Assembly (NCBI RefSeq): GCF_001956045.1
Contig: NZ_MRTH01000001.1
Span: 1 to 64,000 of the forward strand
Reading direction: 5' to 3'
DNA length: 64,000 bases
From: Paenibacillus sp. FSL H7-0331
Lineage (GTDB): Bacteria; Bacillota; Bacilli; Paenibacillales; NBRC-103111
Shown here: positions 8,790-16,037 of the stretch, piece by piece
Numbering within the stretch: position 1 is the stretch's first letter
How the letters are laid out: every line of letters begins with the position of its first letter
The notes under the pieces: model-generated
Databases searched by the model: none
What the model saw: the letters and a program-made list of their open reading frames with translations, nothing else
Told to the model about the DNA's origin: nothing
Program-made: the position numbers and the translations under genes

Positions 8790-8951
8790 ATGAACATTCA
8801 TACAGATAGCTTCAAGGTTGCATCGCTCCACGAGTATGACCGCGCGGTAAAAATCATCGAAGACGCCGAATCGTCTATCGCACAATTGGTCGGTAACGAA
8901 ATCACTCTGATTGCTTACGAAAAAATCGAAGATTTGAAAAGCCAGATTTGA
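8790..8951 (+). CDS. Hypothetical 53-residue acidic protein
   Basis: Starts MNIHTDSFKVASLHEYDRAV with AAAGGA about 9 bases upstream; ends DLKSQI. It is soluble, acidic and probably helical (KIIEDAESSIAQLVGNEITLIAYEKIEDL). No family recognised. Codon pattern and ribosome site support translation. Confidence 0.6.
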   Translation: MNIHTDSFKVASLHEYDRAVKIIEDAESSIAQLVGNEITLIAYEKIEDLKSQI

Positions 8952-9009
8952 TTTAACGAGGAATGGGTAAGTAAAGTCAACGTCATAATTATCCAAGGAG
9001 GAATGAGTG

Positions 9010-9135
9010 ATGAATAAAAAAACACTGGCTGTCATTGGACTCGGAGCTGCATATTTGCTAAGAAACAAACAAACCCGTCAAAATTTGATGAACCAGCTTA
9101 AGTCTTTTGCCGTAAAAACTAAAGCCAAATCGTAA
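9010..9135 (+). CDS. Hypothetical 41-residue protein
   Basis: Starts MNKKTLAVIGLGAAYLLRNK with a near-perfect AAGGAGGAATGAG site. It has an N-terminal hydrophobic segment of about 12 residues and a very basic C-terminal half (MNQLKSFAVKTKAKS), suggesting a membrane-associated or nucleic-acid-binding peptide. It follows the 53-residue gene by 58 bases and ends in a strong terminator, so the two may form a short transcript. Confidence 0.65.
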   Translation: MNKKTLAVIGLGAAYLLRNKQTRQNLMNQLKSFAVKTKAKS

Positions 9136-9145
9136 AAAGGCAACA

Positions 9146-9187
9146 AAAATGCCCCATCTGATTTTATCCATCAGAAAGGGGCATTTT
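9146..9187 (+). terminator. Strong terminator
   Basis: AAAATGCCCC / GGGGCATTTT outer stem with an inner CTGAT / ATCAG stem, ending TTTT. It closes the small-gene transcript on the plus strand and, being symmetrical, could also serve the minus strand. Confidence 0.85.
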
Positions 9188-9218
9188 CTCGTTATTGGGG
9201 GTATGCTAAATTTGATAA

Positions 9219-9500
9219 TCAATGAACGACGTAGTTCACTGCGGTCATATATTTTCTCATTCTGGATTGCAGCTCGAAATTACTGACAATAACATGATTG
9301 AGATCAATTCGATGATGATCCTGATATCGAAAAAAGAGCTGTCCTTTGATTTGTTGCATGTCTGCGTTCACATGATCAATCGCCGATTGGAAAGCCGGAT
9401 TATAGGTCTTTAGATGCTCAAGGCTTTCTGTAACCTCGGATAGGAGAAGGAATTCTTTCAGCAATTCTTCCTCACTCATGGTGGCAAAGGGAATCTTCAT
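9219..9500 (-). CDS. Hypothetical 93-residue protein
   Basis: Begins MKIPFATMSEEELLKEFLLL behind AAGGAAGTGG. Composition is charged and helical throughout (SEVTESLEHLKTYNPAFQSA, then ADMQQIKGQLFFRYQDHH), suggesting a short coiled or helical bundle. No family recognised; monocistronic between the terminator and the acyltransferase operon. Confidence 0.65.
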   Translation of the reverse strand: MKIPFATMSEEELLKEFLLLSEVTESLEHLKTYNPAFQSAIDHVNADMQQIKGQLFFRYQDHHRIDLNHVIVSNFELQSRMRKYMTAVNYVVH

Positions 9501-9636
9501 CAGACCACTTCCTTAATCATAATTCTTAAGCCTGTTAGCTTCAGGGACTTAAGAACTATATCGGTAAAGCAATCTTAATAATGAAGTGCAATCTCGAAAC
9601 ATGAGCATGGAATATGGATTCCTTGAGATGATAGGA

Positions 9637-10782
9637 TTAAACCTTTTTCATGACCGGGGTTCCTGTCATAAGGCGGCCCAGCGGAAAGCGGCTGAGCATT
9701 TGGGCAGCGAAGACCGACAGCAGTGTACATATAACAAACGCAACCAGGGTCCGCAGCGATACATTCCAGCCTGGCAAGTAGCGGTCCGTTACAAACGTAG
9801 CCGCGGTTAACATCAAGGCATGGGCCAAATAGGCGCCGTATGAATAGTGACCCAGGAAGTTAAAAAACCGCTTGAAGCGTTCACTCGCCCGTTCTTGAAA
9901 AGCCAAGGCCGCAATATACATGGCAACCACGGAAATCATCAGAAACACAGCCATAAAAGGTTGAACCAACAAGGTATCGTTATATTGAATGATAATCTTC
10001 CCATTAACTTGAAAGTGACCAACAATTGTATAAAATAATACACAAGCAACCAGCACATACAGACTGATTCCTAGTGTTTTCCATTGTAGTAATAGCTGCT
10101 TCCAGCGGTTCATATTCAATCCAGCAACAATACCCATAACAAAATAAATGAAAAAGTAAAGCGCGTTACGGTCGGCATACTCAGAGAACAGTGGTGTCAG
10201 TACAGGAAGATTCCATGCTATTACAGCATTACTAATCGTACCCTGCAGCGCAGTAAGCCATATGTATCCGATCGTGAGCACAATAAGTCCTGCTGTGAGC
10301 TGCCTCGCACTGCAAGCTGCCCAAATTCGTAAAACCCATTGTTGAATCAGCGGGAATAGCAAATACAGCTGAATAACCATAATGACATACCACAGATGAT
10401 ACGACGCTGTACCGGTTAGCCCAAATTCATAAATTCGTTTGAGCTCCTGTCCGAGCGGAATTCCATCTTCACGAAAAGCGATCTCATATATCGCTGACCA
10501 GATCAGGTAAGGCAGTACAATATCCTTGCAGCGTTTGCGGATAAAGCTGCTGGCATGAACACGCTCCTGGTAATTATAAAACAAGACAAGACCGGTTATA
10601 AAAATAAACATAGGAACGGCAAATTTCGCCGCAATTAACACAATGGCCAGCATAGCGCCATCCGCAATGCCAGCCTCCGGCACATAAGCATAGTGACCAA
10701 TAGCATGCTGAAGCACGACCGCCAAAAAGGCAAAGCCGCGCAAAATCTGTATTTCTGCAATTCTCGGCTGTTTGGCTTTCAT
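9637..10782 (-). CDS. Membrane acyltransferase, family 3 (OatA/WecH-like core)
   Basis: 381 residues starting MKAKQPRIAEIQILRGFAFLAVVLQH. The motif ILRGFAFLAVVLQHAIGHY carries the His proposed to be catalytic in acyltransferase family 3, followed by about ten membrane helices. It ends at the membrane domain, without the extracytoplasmic SGNH esterase domain of OatA. Such proteins O-acetylate sugars or polymers at the envelope; the substrate is unknown. GGAAGGAGAG sets the start. It is the last gene behind sigma factor, anti-sigma factor and VOC protein on the same strand with gaps under 30 bases, so probably co-transcribed. Confidence 0.88.
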   Translation of the reverse strand: MKAKQPRIAEIQILRGFAFLAVVLQHAIGHYAYVPEAGIADGAMLAIVLIAAKFAVPMFIFITGLVLFYNYQERVHASSFIRKRCKDIVLPYLIWSAIYEIAFREDGIPLGQELKRIYEFGLTGTASYHLWYVIMVIQLYLLFPLIQQWVLRIWAACSARQLTAGLIVLTIGYIWLTALQGTISNAVIAWNLPVLTPLFSEYADRNALYFFIYFVMGIVAGLNMNRWKQLLLQWKTLGISLYVLVACVLFYTIVGHFQVNGKIIIQYNDTLLVQPFMAVFLMISVVAMYIAALAFQERASERFKRFFNFLGHYSYGAYLAHALMLTAATFVTDRYLPGWNVSLRTLVAFVICTLLSVFAAQMLSRFPLGRLMTGTPVMKKV

Positions 10783-10806
10783 GTCTCTCTCCTTCCATAT
10801 GGACGC

Positions 10807-11199
10807 TTAGCGGGTTGACTCGAAAAATTCGATCCATTCCCCGTCAGGACCATAAAAAAAGAAATAGCGTGAACCATTCGGCAGCGTTGTGATCTCGGAA
10901 TCAATCATCTTCAAATCAGGATTGGTACGGATACGCGTAAATTCTTCTTCGATATGGTCCACCGTGAATGCAATATGATGAACCTTACCTTCTTGCGGCA
11001 GCTTGTCATTATAGCCGGAGATCAGCTCCAGCTCGGTTTCAGCTGATTGTCCGAAGCCCATAAATGCCAGTCGGATAACACCATTGGTGTGCGTCAGGGT
11101 CCCCTTTAGGACGAGCCCGACAATGTTCTCATAAAAGGCTATGGAGCGTTCCAGATCAGCTACCATAATACCCACATGTTCGATCTTTTTTGTTGCCAT
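10807..11199 (-). CDS. VOC-family protein (glyoxalase/dioxygenase fold)
   Basis: 130 residues with two beta-alpha-beta-beta-beta modules. Candidate metal ligands are H8 (KIEHVGIMVADLERSIAFY), E57-type position in ETELELISG, H74-type in KVHHIAFTVDHIEEEF, and E124-type in DGEWIEFFES, the usual H-E-H-E set of glyoxalase-like enzymes. The substrate cannot be told from sequence. It sits 24 bases upstream of the acyltransferase and 26 bases downstream of the anti-sigma gene, within the ECF-sigma operon. Confidence 0.85.
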   Translation of the reverse strand: MATKKIEHVGIMVADLERSIAFYENIVGLVLKGTLTHTNGVIRLAFMGFGQSAETELELISGYNDKLPQEGKVHHIAFTVDHIEEEFTRIRTNPDLKMIDSEITTLPNGSRYFFFYGPDGEWIEFFESTR

Positions 11200-11225
11200 T
11201 AGCGTTTCTTACCCCTTTACTATTT

Positions 11226-12047
11226 TTAAGTACCCAGTACTTTTTTACCTCTTGGTTTCGTCCCTTGTGCGTCAGGCTCCAGTGTAATTCCTAACGTCTC
11301 AAAGGTGCTTTCCGCAGGCGTCAGATCGTAGGTAAGTACGCCGTCCCCCTTCTCATTCACACGGAAGGTACCTCCATTGTATCGTACACCTTCTTTAACA
11401 AACCACAACTGGTACGCCCAATCTCCAGTGTTTTTATTCAAGCCATTAACCTGCAGCACCAATTGCTTGGCATCGCCCTGCTGCTTGATGAAGCACTTAC
11501 CTGCAGCCTCCGGCATACTCGGATCAAAGGCCTTTAGTGTATACTGCTTGACGACTTGAGCAGGCTGAACCTCAGGCAATGTAGTGTTGGGTGAACCAGC
11601 AAACCTGTTATCCCCGTAATCCTTCAATCCCCAGCCTATCGATGCACCTATGGCTATAAATAAGACGGCTGCAGCCACATATGACCACCTTCTGGCCTTT
11701 TTGCCTGTCTGGGTGAGCTGTGGTTGCTCCTCTGCAGCCGTTTGTGGAGCAGGGGATACCAAGACTAAGTGTTCATCCGGCTGATCCATCCCTATCCCTA
11801 TTTGTCGTTCGTGTTCAAGGACATTTTGCATAATATTATCGAACATGTGTCCTTTTGCCAAATCAGGTATGTCGATCTCTTCCATCTCGTAAGGTAACGT
11901 TTGCCATACCTGCCGAAGGTTCTTCAGCTCTTCTGCGCAATGTGGGCATGCCGCCAGATGCTCGACAAAAGCATGTGACGCTTCCGGAGACAGCTCCTTT
12001 AAAAAGAAGGGAAATACTAGATCGCAGTCATTTATTTTCTCGCTCAT
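11226..12047 (-). CDS. Anti-sigma factor (zinc-finger N-terminus, RskA-type C-terminus)
   Basis: 273 residues. The N-terminal anti-sigma domain has the H-x3-C-x2-C zinc motif (VEHLAACPHCAEEL, about 29-42). A single membrane helix (about 125-145, AAAVLFIAIGASIGWGL) separates it from an extracellular RskA-type domain with the typical QLWFVKEGVRYNGGTFRVNE and TLEPDAQGTKP patterns. It should hold the upstream ECF sigma factor inactive at the membrane until proteolysis or a redox/metal signal releases it. It starts 6 bases after the sigma gene. Confidence 0.92.
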   Translation of the reverse strand: MSEKINDCDLVFPFFLKELSPEASHAFVEHLAACPHCAEELKNLRQVWQTLPYEMEEIDIPDLAKGHMFDNIMQNVLEHERQIGIGMDQPDEHLVLVSPAPQTAAEEQPQLTQTGKKARRWSYVAAAVLFIAIGASIGWGLKDYGDNRFAGSPNTTLPEVQPAQVVKQYTLKAFDPSMPEAAGKCFIKQQGDAKQLVLQVNGLNKNTGDWAYQLWFVKEGVRYNGGTFRVNEKGDGVLTYDLTPAESTFETLGITLEPDAQGTKPRGKKVLGT

Positions 12048-12053
12048 GGTAGC

Positions 12054-12632
12054 TTACCCCTCTCCTTCCGGCGACAAATGCTTTCGCAGCGTTTTTAGCG
12101 CTTGATGCAATCTACTCTTTACGGTTCCTATCGGTTCCCCATTACGGGCCGCAATTTCGCTTAATGTATAGCCTTCCCAATAGAAATGCCGTATTAATTG
12201 AACCTGATTATCTGATAAATGTGGATAGGCGGCCTCAATCTGCTGCTTTAACAATCGTCTGGCAACCGTTTCCTGAAGCTCATCCCTACCCGACAGGGCC
12301 GTGTGCTCAGTCTCGGGGATCTCATAATCAAAAGACACGAGAACCTCCTGCTTTCGCTGCTTTCTCAGCTGATCTATCGTAATGTTTCTCGTAACCGTAA
12401 TGAGCCAGTTCACGAACTGCCCTTTGGTGGGATCATAGCCTTTATTAGAGGTCCAAATTCGTGTAAATACCAATTGAACGATATCCTGAGCAAAGGAAGC
12501 GTCATTGCCCGCCCCTGATTTTACGGCGTATGAATAAACGAGCCGCACATAGCGATCATACAAAATACGCAGTGCGAAGCTTTGTTTCTCTTGTATTAGC
12601 TGCATTAATTGCTCATCCGGATATGGCTGCAC
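12054..12632 (-). CDS. ECF-family RNA polymerase sigma factor
   Basis: 192 residues. Region 2 is DRYVRLVYSYAVKSGAG...AQDIVQLVFTRIWTSN and WLITVTRNITIDQLRK. Region 4 ends with a helix-turn-helix (YTLSEIAARNGEPIGTVKSR LHQALKTLRKHL). It forms an operon with its anti-sigma factor. Its own promoter region carries ATAAACC-N16-CGTTTC, and an almost identical element precedes the cupredoxin gene at 14516, implying autoregulation and a nearby target. Resembles the SigK/RskA-paired group, but the subgroup was not established. Confidence 0.93.
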   Translation of the reverse strand: MQPYPDEQLMQLIQEKQSFALRILYDRYVRLVYSYAVKSGAGNDASFAQDIVQLVFTRIWTSNKGYDPTKGQFVNWLITVTRNITIDQLRKQRKQEVLVSFDYEIPETEHTALSGRDELQETVARRLLKQQIEAAYPHLSDNQVQLIRHFYWEGYTLSEIAARNGEPIGTVKSRLHQALKTLRKHLSPEGEG

Positions 12633-12665
12633 GTAATCTGCGCTCCTCGGGTCAGCTTGTGACCC

Positions 12666-12678
12666 TCTTATTATAAGA
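12666..12678. repeat. 13-bp palindrome TCTTATTATAAGA, copy 1
   Basis: A palindrome overlapping the downstream edge of the ECF -10 element. A second copy differing only at the centre lies at 12714-12726, upstream of the -35. The pair brackets the promoter and could be operator half-sites. AT-rich chance is possible. Confidence 0.4.
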
Positions 12679-12702
12679 AACGAATAAATTGCGAAAAAGG
12701 TT
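12679..12702 (-). promoter_or_regulatory. ECF-type promoter of the sigma/anti-sigma operon
   Basis: On the minus strand, AAACC (-35 core at 12699-12702) is separated by exactly 16 bases from CGTT (12679-12682). The element ends 46 bases before the sigma start codon. The same AACC-N16-CGTT spacing occurs at 14567-14590. Confidence 0.65.
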
Positions 12703-12713
12703 TATCCCTATCT

Positions 12714-12726
12714 TCTTATAATAAGA
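12714..12726. repeat. 13-bp palindrome TCTTATAATAAGA, copy 2
   Basis: Partner of the palindrome at 12666-12678, 48 bases away start to start, lying upstream of the ECF -35 element. Confidence 0.4.
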
Positions 12727-12762
12727 AATATTTTGCAATAGCTATGCAGCTCTACCTACGAC

Positions 12763-12806
12763 AAAAAAAGCCCGCAGCGCCTGAGAGCTTCCTCTCGACT
12801 ACGGAC
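12763..12806 (-). terminator. Terminator of the cupredoxin gene
   Basis: On the minus strand GTCCGTAG / CTGCGGGC with an inner GAGAG-GAAG-CTCTC hairpin, followed by seven T residues; 16 bases past the stop of the gene at 12822. Confidence 0.8.
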
Positions 12807-12821
12807 TTCATAGCATTTAAC

Positions 12822-14516
12822 TTATTTAACGATAATCGTTGCTTTCATAAAATCTTTATGTGGAGCGCAATAGTACGTGTACTCGCCCGGTTCAGTCAGT
12901 GTAATAGATTCGGATTGACCTTTAGCCAGCAGCTTGGTTTCAAATACTGGAGAACCGTCTGCTTTCAGCTTATCGGAAACTGCATTATGCTCGATAGCAT
13001 GATTATTAGTAAATGTGATTGTAGCGCCTGCTTCAACTGTCAGCACCTGCTCAGAGAACTTAAAATTATCAATGTTGATAGAGTAATTTTTAGCTGCTGC
13101 TTGAGGAGCCGGAGTCGTCGCTGGTTGTACTGGCGCTGGAGTCGGCTGTGCAGGTGTCGGTGCTGGCGCAGGTGTTGCCGATGCAGGAACCTTAGGCGTA
13201 GCCGCAGGATCAAGAACATACCATACCTTGCCCACATCCTGACCTGTCACATCACCGGCTTTCATATCTTTAATATAGTAATATAAAGGCCAGCCTTGGT
13301 AGGTCGTTTGCTTGGTCCCATCTTCGCGGGTAATCGTTCCAAAATCAGCAGCTTTCAAATCACCCATGTTGGGAACATGCTCTGTATAAAAAATCGGCCA
13401 GTTCACTTCACAGTTTCCTTTACATACGCTTAAGCTTGCTGTGTCTTTGGTATACAGGTAGAGAGCCATTCCTTTAGAATCCGTCAGGAACGTGCCCAAC
13501 GTATCGTTCTTCGCCGTCTTAACACCCGAATAGTTCATAACCATCCAGGAGCCGCCTACGCCTTGTCCTTTGGTATCTCCAGCCTTTTCATCCTTGATGT
13601 AATAATAGAGCGGCCATCCTTGATAAGTCGTTTGTTTCTTCCCGTCCTCACGAACAATTGTTTTGAAATCGGCAGCATTCAGATCGCCCGAGATTTGAAT
13701 AGAATCTGCAGCATAAAGCGGCCAATTCGTAACGCATTGATCCTTGCAAGCGCTCACGTTAGGAGTATCTTTCATAAACATATAGAGCGTTTTGCCAGCC
13801 TCATCAGTCAAATAAGAACCAACCTCGGCATTAGCGGCTATTTTAATGGAAGCGTATTGTGCACCCGCTGCTTTCGCAGCATCCACAACCTTTTGTTCTA
13901 CCAATGTGTCCAGCAGTGTTTTGCTTCCACCCTTTACTTTGCTCTTTAAAGCTTCGACAGTTGCTGTAGCGATATGTAGGTTGCGTAAAGATCCTGCCTT
14001 AGCGACTTGGGATAAGCCCAATGTGCCTGCATAAGCGATGACACCATCATATTTAAAATCAGTATCCTGTTTGTACCCAAGAGATTCTACGAGCACCTTG
14101 TAATATTGCTGTGCAGTAATTTGTGCATTAGGCTCAAACTTGCCATTACCCGTACCTGTCCAACCCAGCTGAGGATTCGCTTTTAGATAGCCAAGGATCG
14201 CTTTATTGCTGTCATTAACAAGAGCCGCATCCGAGAAGTTATCTGCCCCTTTAAACGCCACAGCTGTGGCTTCAAGACCCTTCAATCTCAAGAATAAAAT
14301 AGCAGACTGTAATCTTGTCGTAGTCTTGGCCAAATAACCAGCGCTGACACCACTTCCATCCCCCTGCAGTACACCGAGGGCCTCTACAATTTGTGCATCC
14401 GTTTTCACATTGCTTGATACTGGAGCCTCTGCTGCCCACGCCGGAAATGCGCTGCCCAGCATAAAAGCTCCTGCTAACAGCCATGCTGCTGCTTTACTGC
14501 GTTTCATCATACCCAT
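12822..14516 (-). CDS. Secreted SLH-like / Yx(FWY)xxD-repeat / cupredoxin protein
   Basis: Secreted multidomain protein with signal peptide (KRSKAAAWLLAGAFMLGSAF, cleaved after AWA). An SLH-like region (about 30-200) has the pattern LGVLQGDGSG...TTTRLQSAILFLRLKG. Two tandem repeats of about 115 residues each carry Cys pairs (ACKDQCVTNWPLY; VCKGNCEVNWPIF) and TTYQGWPLYYYIKD, the COG4315-type Yx(FWY)xxD family. A Pro/Thr/Ala linker and a C-terminal cupredoxin domain follow, with copper ligands visible as His in NHAIEHNAV and C-x2-H-x3-M in YYCAPHKDFM. I chose 14516, a few bases after GGAGG; ATGs at 14531 and 14510 are alternatives. Probably a surface-anchored electron-transfer or copper protein. 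Confidence 0.85.
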   Translation of the reverse strand: MGMMKRSKAAAWLLAGAFMLGSAFPAWAAEAPVSSNVKTDAQIVEALGVLQGDGSGVSAGYLAKTTTRLQSAILFLRLKGLEATAVAFKGADNFSDAALVNDSNKAILGYLKANPQLGWTGTGNGKFEPNAQITAQQYYKVLVESLGYKQDTDFKYDGVIAYAGTLGLSQVAKAGSLRNLHIATATVEALKSKVKGGSKTLLDTLVEQKVVDAAKAAGAQYASIKIAANAEVGSYLTDEAGKTLYMFMKDTPNVSACKDQCVTNWPLYAADSIQISGDLNAADFKTIVREDGKKQTTYQGWPLYYYIKDEKAGDTKGQGVGGSWMVMNYSGVKTAKNDTLGTFLTDSKGMALYLYTKDTASLSVCKGNCEVNWPIFYTEHVPNMGDLKAADFGTITREDGTKQTTYQGWPLYYYIKDMKAGDVTGQDVGKVWYVLDPAATPKVPASATPAPAPTPAQPTPAPVQPATTPAPQAAAKNYSINIDNFKFSEQVLTVEAGATITFTNNHAIEHNAVSDKLKADGSPVFETKLLAKGQSESITLTEPGEYTYYCAPHKDFMKATIIVK

Positions 14517-14563
14517 CCCAACCTCCATCAAAGATAATTTAGATGTACCCTACACCTAATGAA

Positions 14564-14592
14564 GATAACGCAGTAGATTCGACATAGGTTTT
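14564..14592 (-). promoter_or_regulatory. ECF-type promoter of the cupredoxin gene
   Basis: Minus strand GTAAAACC (AACC core 14587-14590), exactly 16 bases, then CGTTATC (14564-14570), about 48 bases before the start codon. Same layout as the promoter of the sigma operon. Confidence 0.65.
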
Positions 14593-14796
14593 ACGATTTT
14601 TTGAATAATTTTATAAAATACACAATAATTTTTCACAGCAGCCGGATCCCAGCTTATTAGCTTAGTTGCAGAACCTGCAAAGCACATTCGTTGATAAAAA
14701 GAGAACGATGAATTAAACTTCTAAATAGAGTAAAATGCTGATTGTACTGCAGACTGAAGTACGAGCTGAATCTTGCCTATTATACGGAGGTGTGGA

Positions 14797-15300
14797 ATGA
14801 TGAATAGCGATGATGCTATCGAGTATTTGGAAAATAGTATTGATAAAGCAGCGGATGGACTCCCCGAGGAATTATTTTTATTTGTCAGCCGTGTAACTCC
14901 GCTTATTTGTGTTGATCTGCTTATTCAAAATGAGGCCAAAGAAATTTTATTTACATGGAGAGATGATGAGATCTTCGGGAAGGGCTGGCATCTGCCTGGA
15001 GGGGTGATTCGTCATAACGAGCTGTTTAGCGACAGAATCATCAAGGTAGGTGAAATAGAGCTGGGAGCTATTCTCGAGCACGATCCAGAACCGCGTACCT
15101 TTGTGCAGGACCTGGATGTCAACAAATTCAATAGAGGTCATTTTATCGCGTTCCTGTATGGCTGCCGCCTGCTGTCCGATCCGGATGAGTCCAGACGTTA
15201 TTATGGTGGTGTTCCTCGTGTTGGCGAGTGGGCCTGGTTCAGCGGATCTCCCGAACCTTTGCTGCCGACTCATGAGGTTTATCGATCTTATTTGGAATAG
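14797..15300 (+). CDS. Nudix hydrolase, GDP-mannose mannosyl hydrolase-like
   Basis: 167 residues from MMNSDDAIEYLENSID; GGAGGT 6 bases upstream fixes the start. The Nudix region reads WHLPGGVIRHNELFSDRIIKVGEIELGA. It keeps G-x5-E but not the canonical REUxEE. A relaxed box of this kind is seen in GDP-mannose mannosyl hydrolases (E. coli GMM), and the total length and the LFTWRDDEIFGKGWHLPGG segment agree. It would hydrolyse a nucleotide sugar or related substrate. Divergent from the cupredoxin gene; closed by a hairpin. Confidence 0.8.
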   Translation: MMNSDDAIEYLENSIDKAADGLPEELFLFVSRVTPLICVDLLIQNEAKEILFTWRDDEIFGKGWHLPGGVIRHNELFSDRIIKVGEIELGAILEHDPEPRTFVQDLDVNKFNRGHFIAFLYGCRLLSDPDESRRYYGGVPRVGEWAWFSGSPEPLLPTHEVYRSYLE

Positions 15301-15337
15301 CTATTGGTGCAAACACTCATAACAGACAAAATGTTAG

Positions 15338-15384
15338 CAAGCCCGGCAATCCGCTCCATAAATCAGGAGAGAATGCCGGGCTTG
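15338..15384. terminator. Hairpin after the Nudix gene
   Basis: CAAGCCCGGCA / TGCCGGGCTTG 11-bp stem, loop of 25 bases. Weak T tract, so possibly a bidirectional terminator between the Nudix gene and the tRNAs. Confidence 0.65.
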
Positions 15385-15433
15385 TCTGATGTCGTTATTT
15401 TGAAAAGCCTTATGTATTAAGGGATTTTCGATA

Positions 15434-15507
15434 TGGGCCTTGAGGGACTCGAACCCCCGACCAATCGGTTATGAGCCGACCGCTCTAACCAACTGAGCTA
15501 AAGGCCC
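15434..15507 (-). tRNA. tRNA with CAT anticodon, probably tRNA-Ile2
   Basis: 74 bases, cloverleaf: acceptor GGGCCTT / AAGGCCC, D arm GCTC...GAGC, anticodon arm GTCGG-CTCATAA-CCGAT, T arm with GTTCGAGTC. No CCA encoded. The loop CTCATAA and acceptor resemble the Bacillus Ile2 tRNA, whose C34 is changed to lysidine to read AUA. Elongator Met is the alternative. Confidence 0.85.
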
Positions 15508-15521
15508 ACAATAAAATTAAG

Positions 15522-15595
<74 letters not shown>

Positions 15596-15682
15596 ATAGT
15601 TAATGATGCTCTTGCTCTCTTAGCGACGTTTTCTATTCTACAATAATTCCAAAAGAAAAGTCAAGAACTATTTAAAAATAGC

Positions 15683-15847
15683 TTACAAGAGATAGCGTAC
15701 ACCGAAGCGACCCTTTTGTGATCGGAACACTTCCACCTCCTGCGGACATTCGTAACCATAGATCCACCAGTCCTCTTCCATTCGTTTGGCTAAGCATCCA
15801 GCCTGAAATTTACTCTCGTACAGCTTGACCCAATATACCCAGTTCAC
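15683..15847 (-). CDS. Hypothetical 54-residue protein
   Basis: GTG start at 15847 (MNWVYWVKLYESKFQAGCLA) preceded by AGGGTGAT; an in-frame start 11 codons earlier has no ribosome site. Rich in Trp and Tyr (RMEEDWWIYGYECPQEVEVF) and ends RFGVRYLL. No family recognised. Confidence 0.6.
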   Translation of the reverse strand: MNWVYWVKLYESKFQAGCLAKRMEEDWWIYGYECPQEVEVFRSQKGRFGVRYLL

Positions 15848-15950
15848 GATGATCACCCTACCTGTAATAAAATAGCCCACTAGCCTGTAGCATAACCCAA
15901 ATAAGCCATCCTTATCTCAAAAATACGGTATTATGTTCAGACCTATAGCA

Positions 15951-15995
15951 AAAAGCCCTGATCCCCACTTCAGATAAGTGGTTATCAAGGCTTTT
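15951..15995 (-). terminator. Terminator of the RND exporter module
   Basis: On the minus strand AAAAGCC...GGCTTTT with inner CCACTT / AAGTGG pairing; 43 bases after the stop of the secreted protein gene at 16038. Confidence 0.8.
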
Positions 15996-16037
15996 ACATC
16001 ATTATATAAAGATAGATACAGTTCTAAAGTCCAGTGC

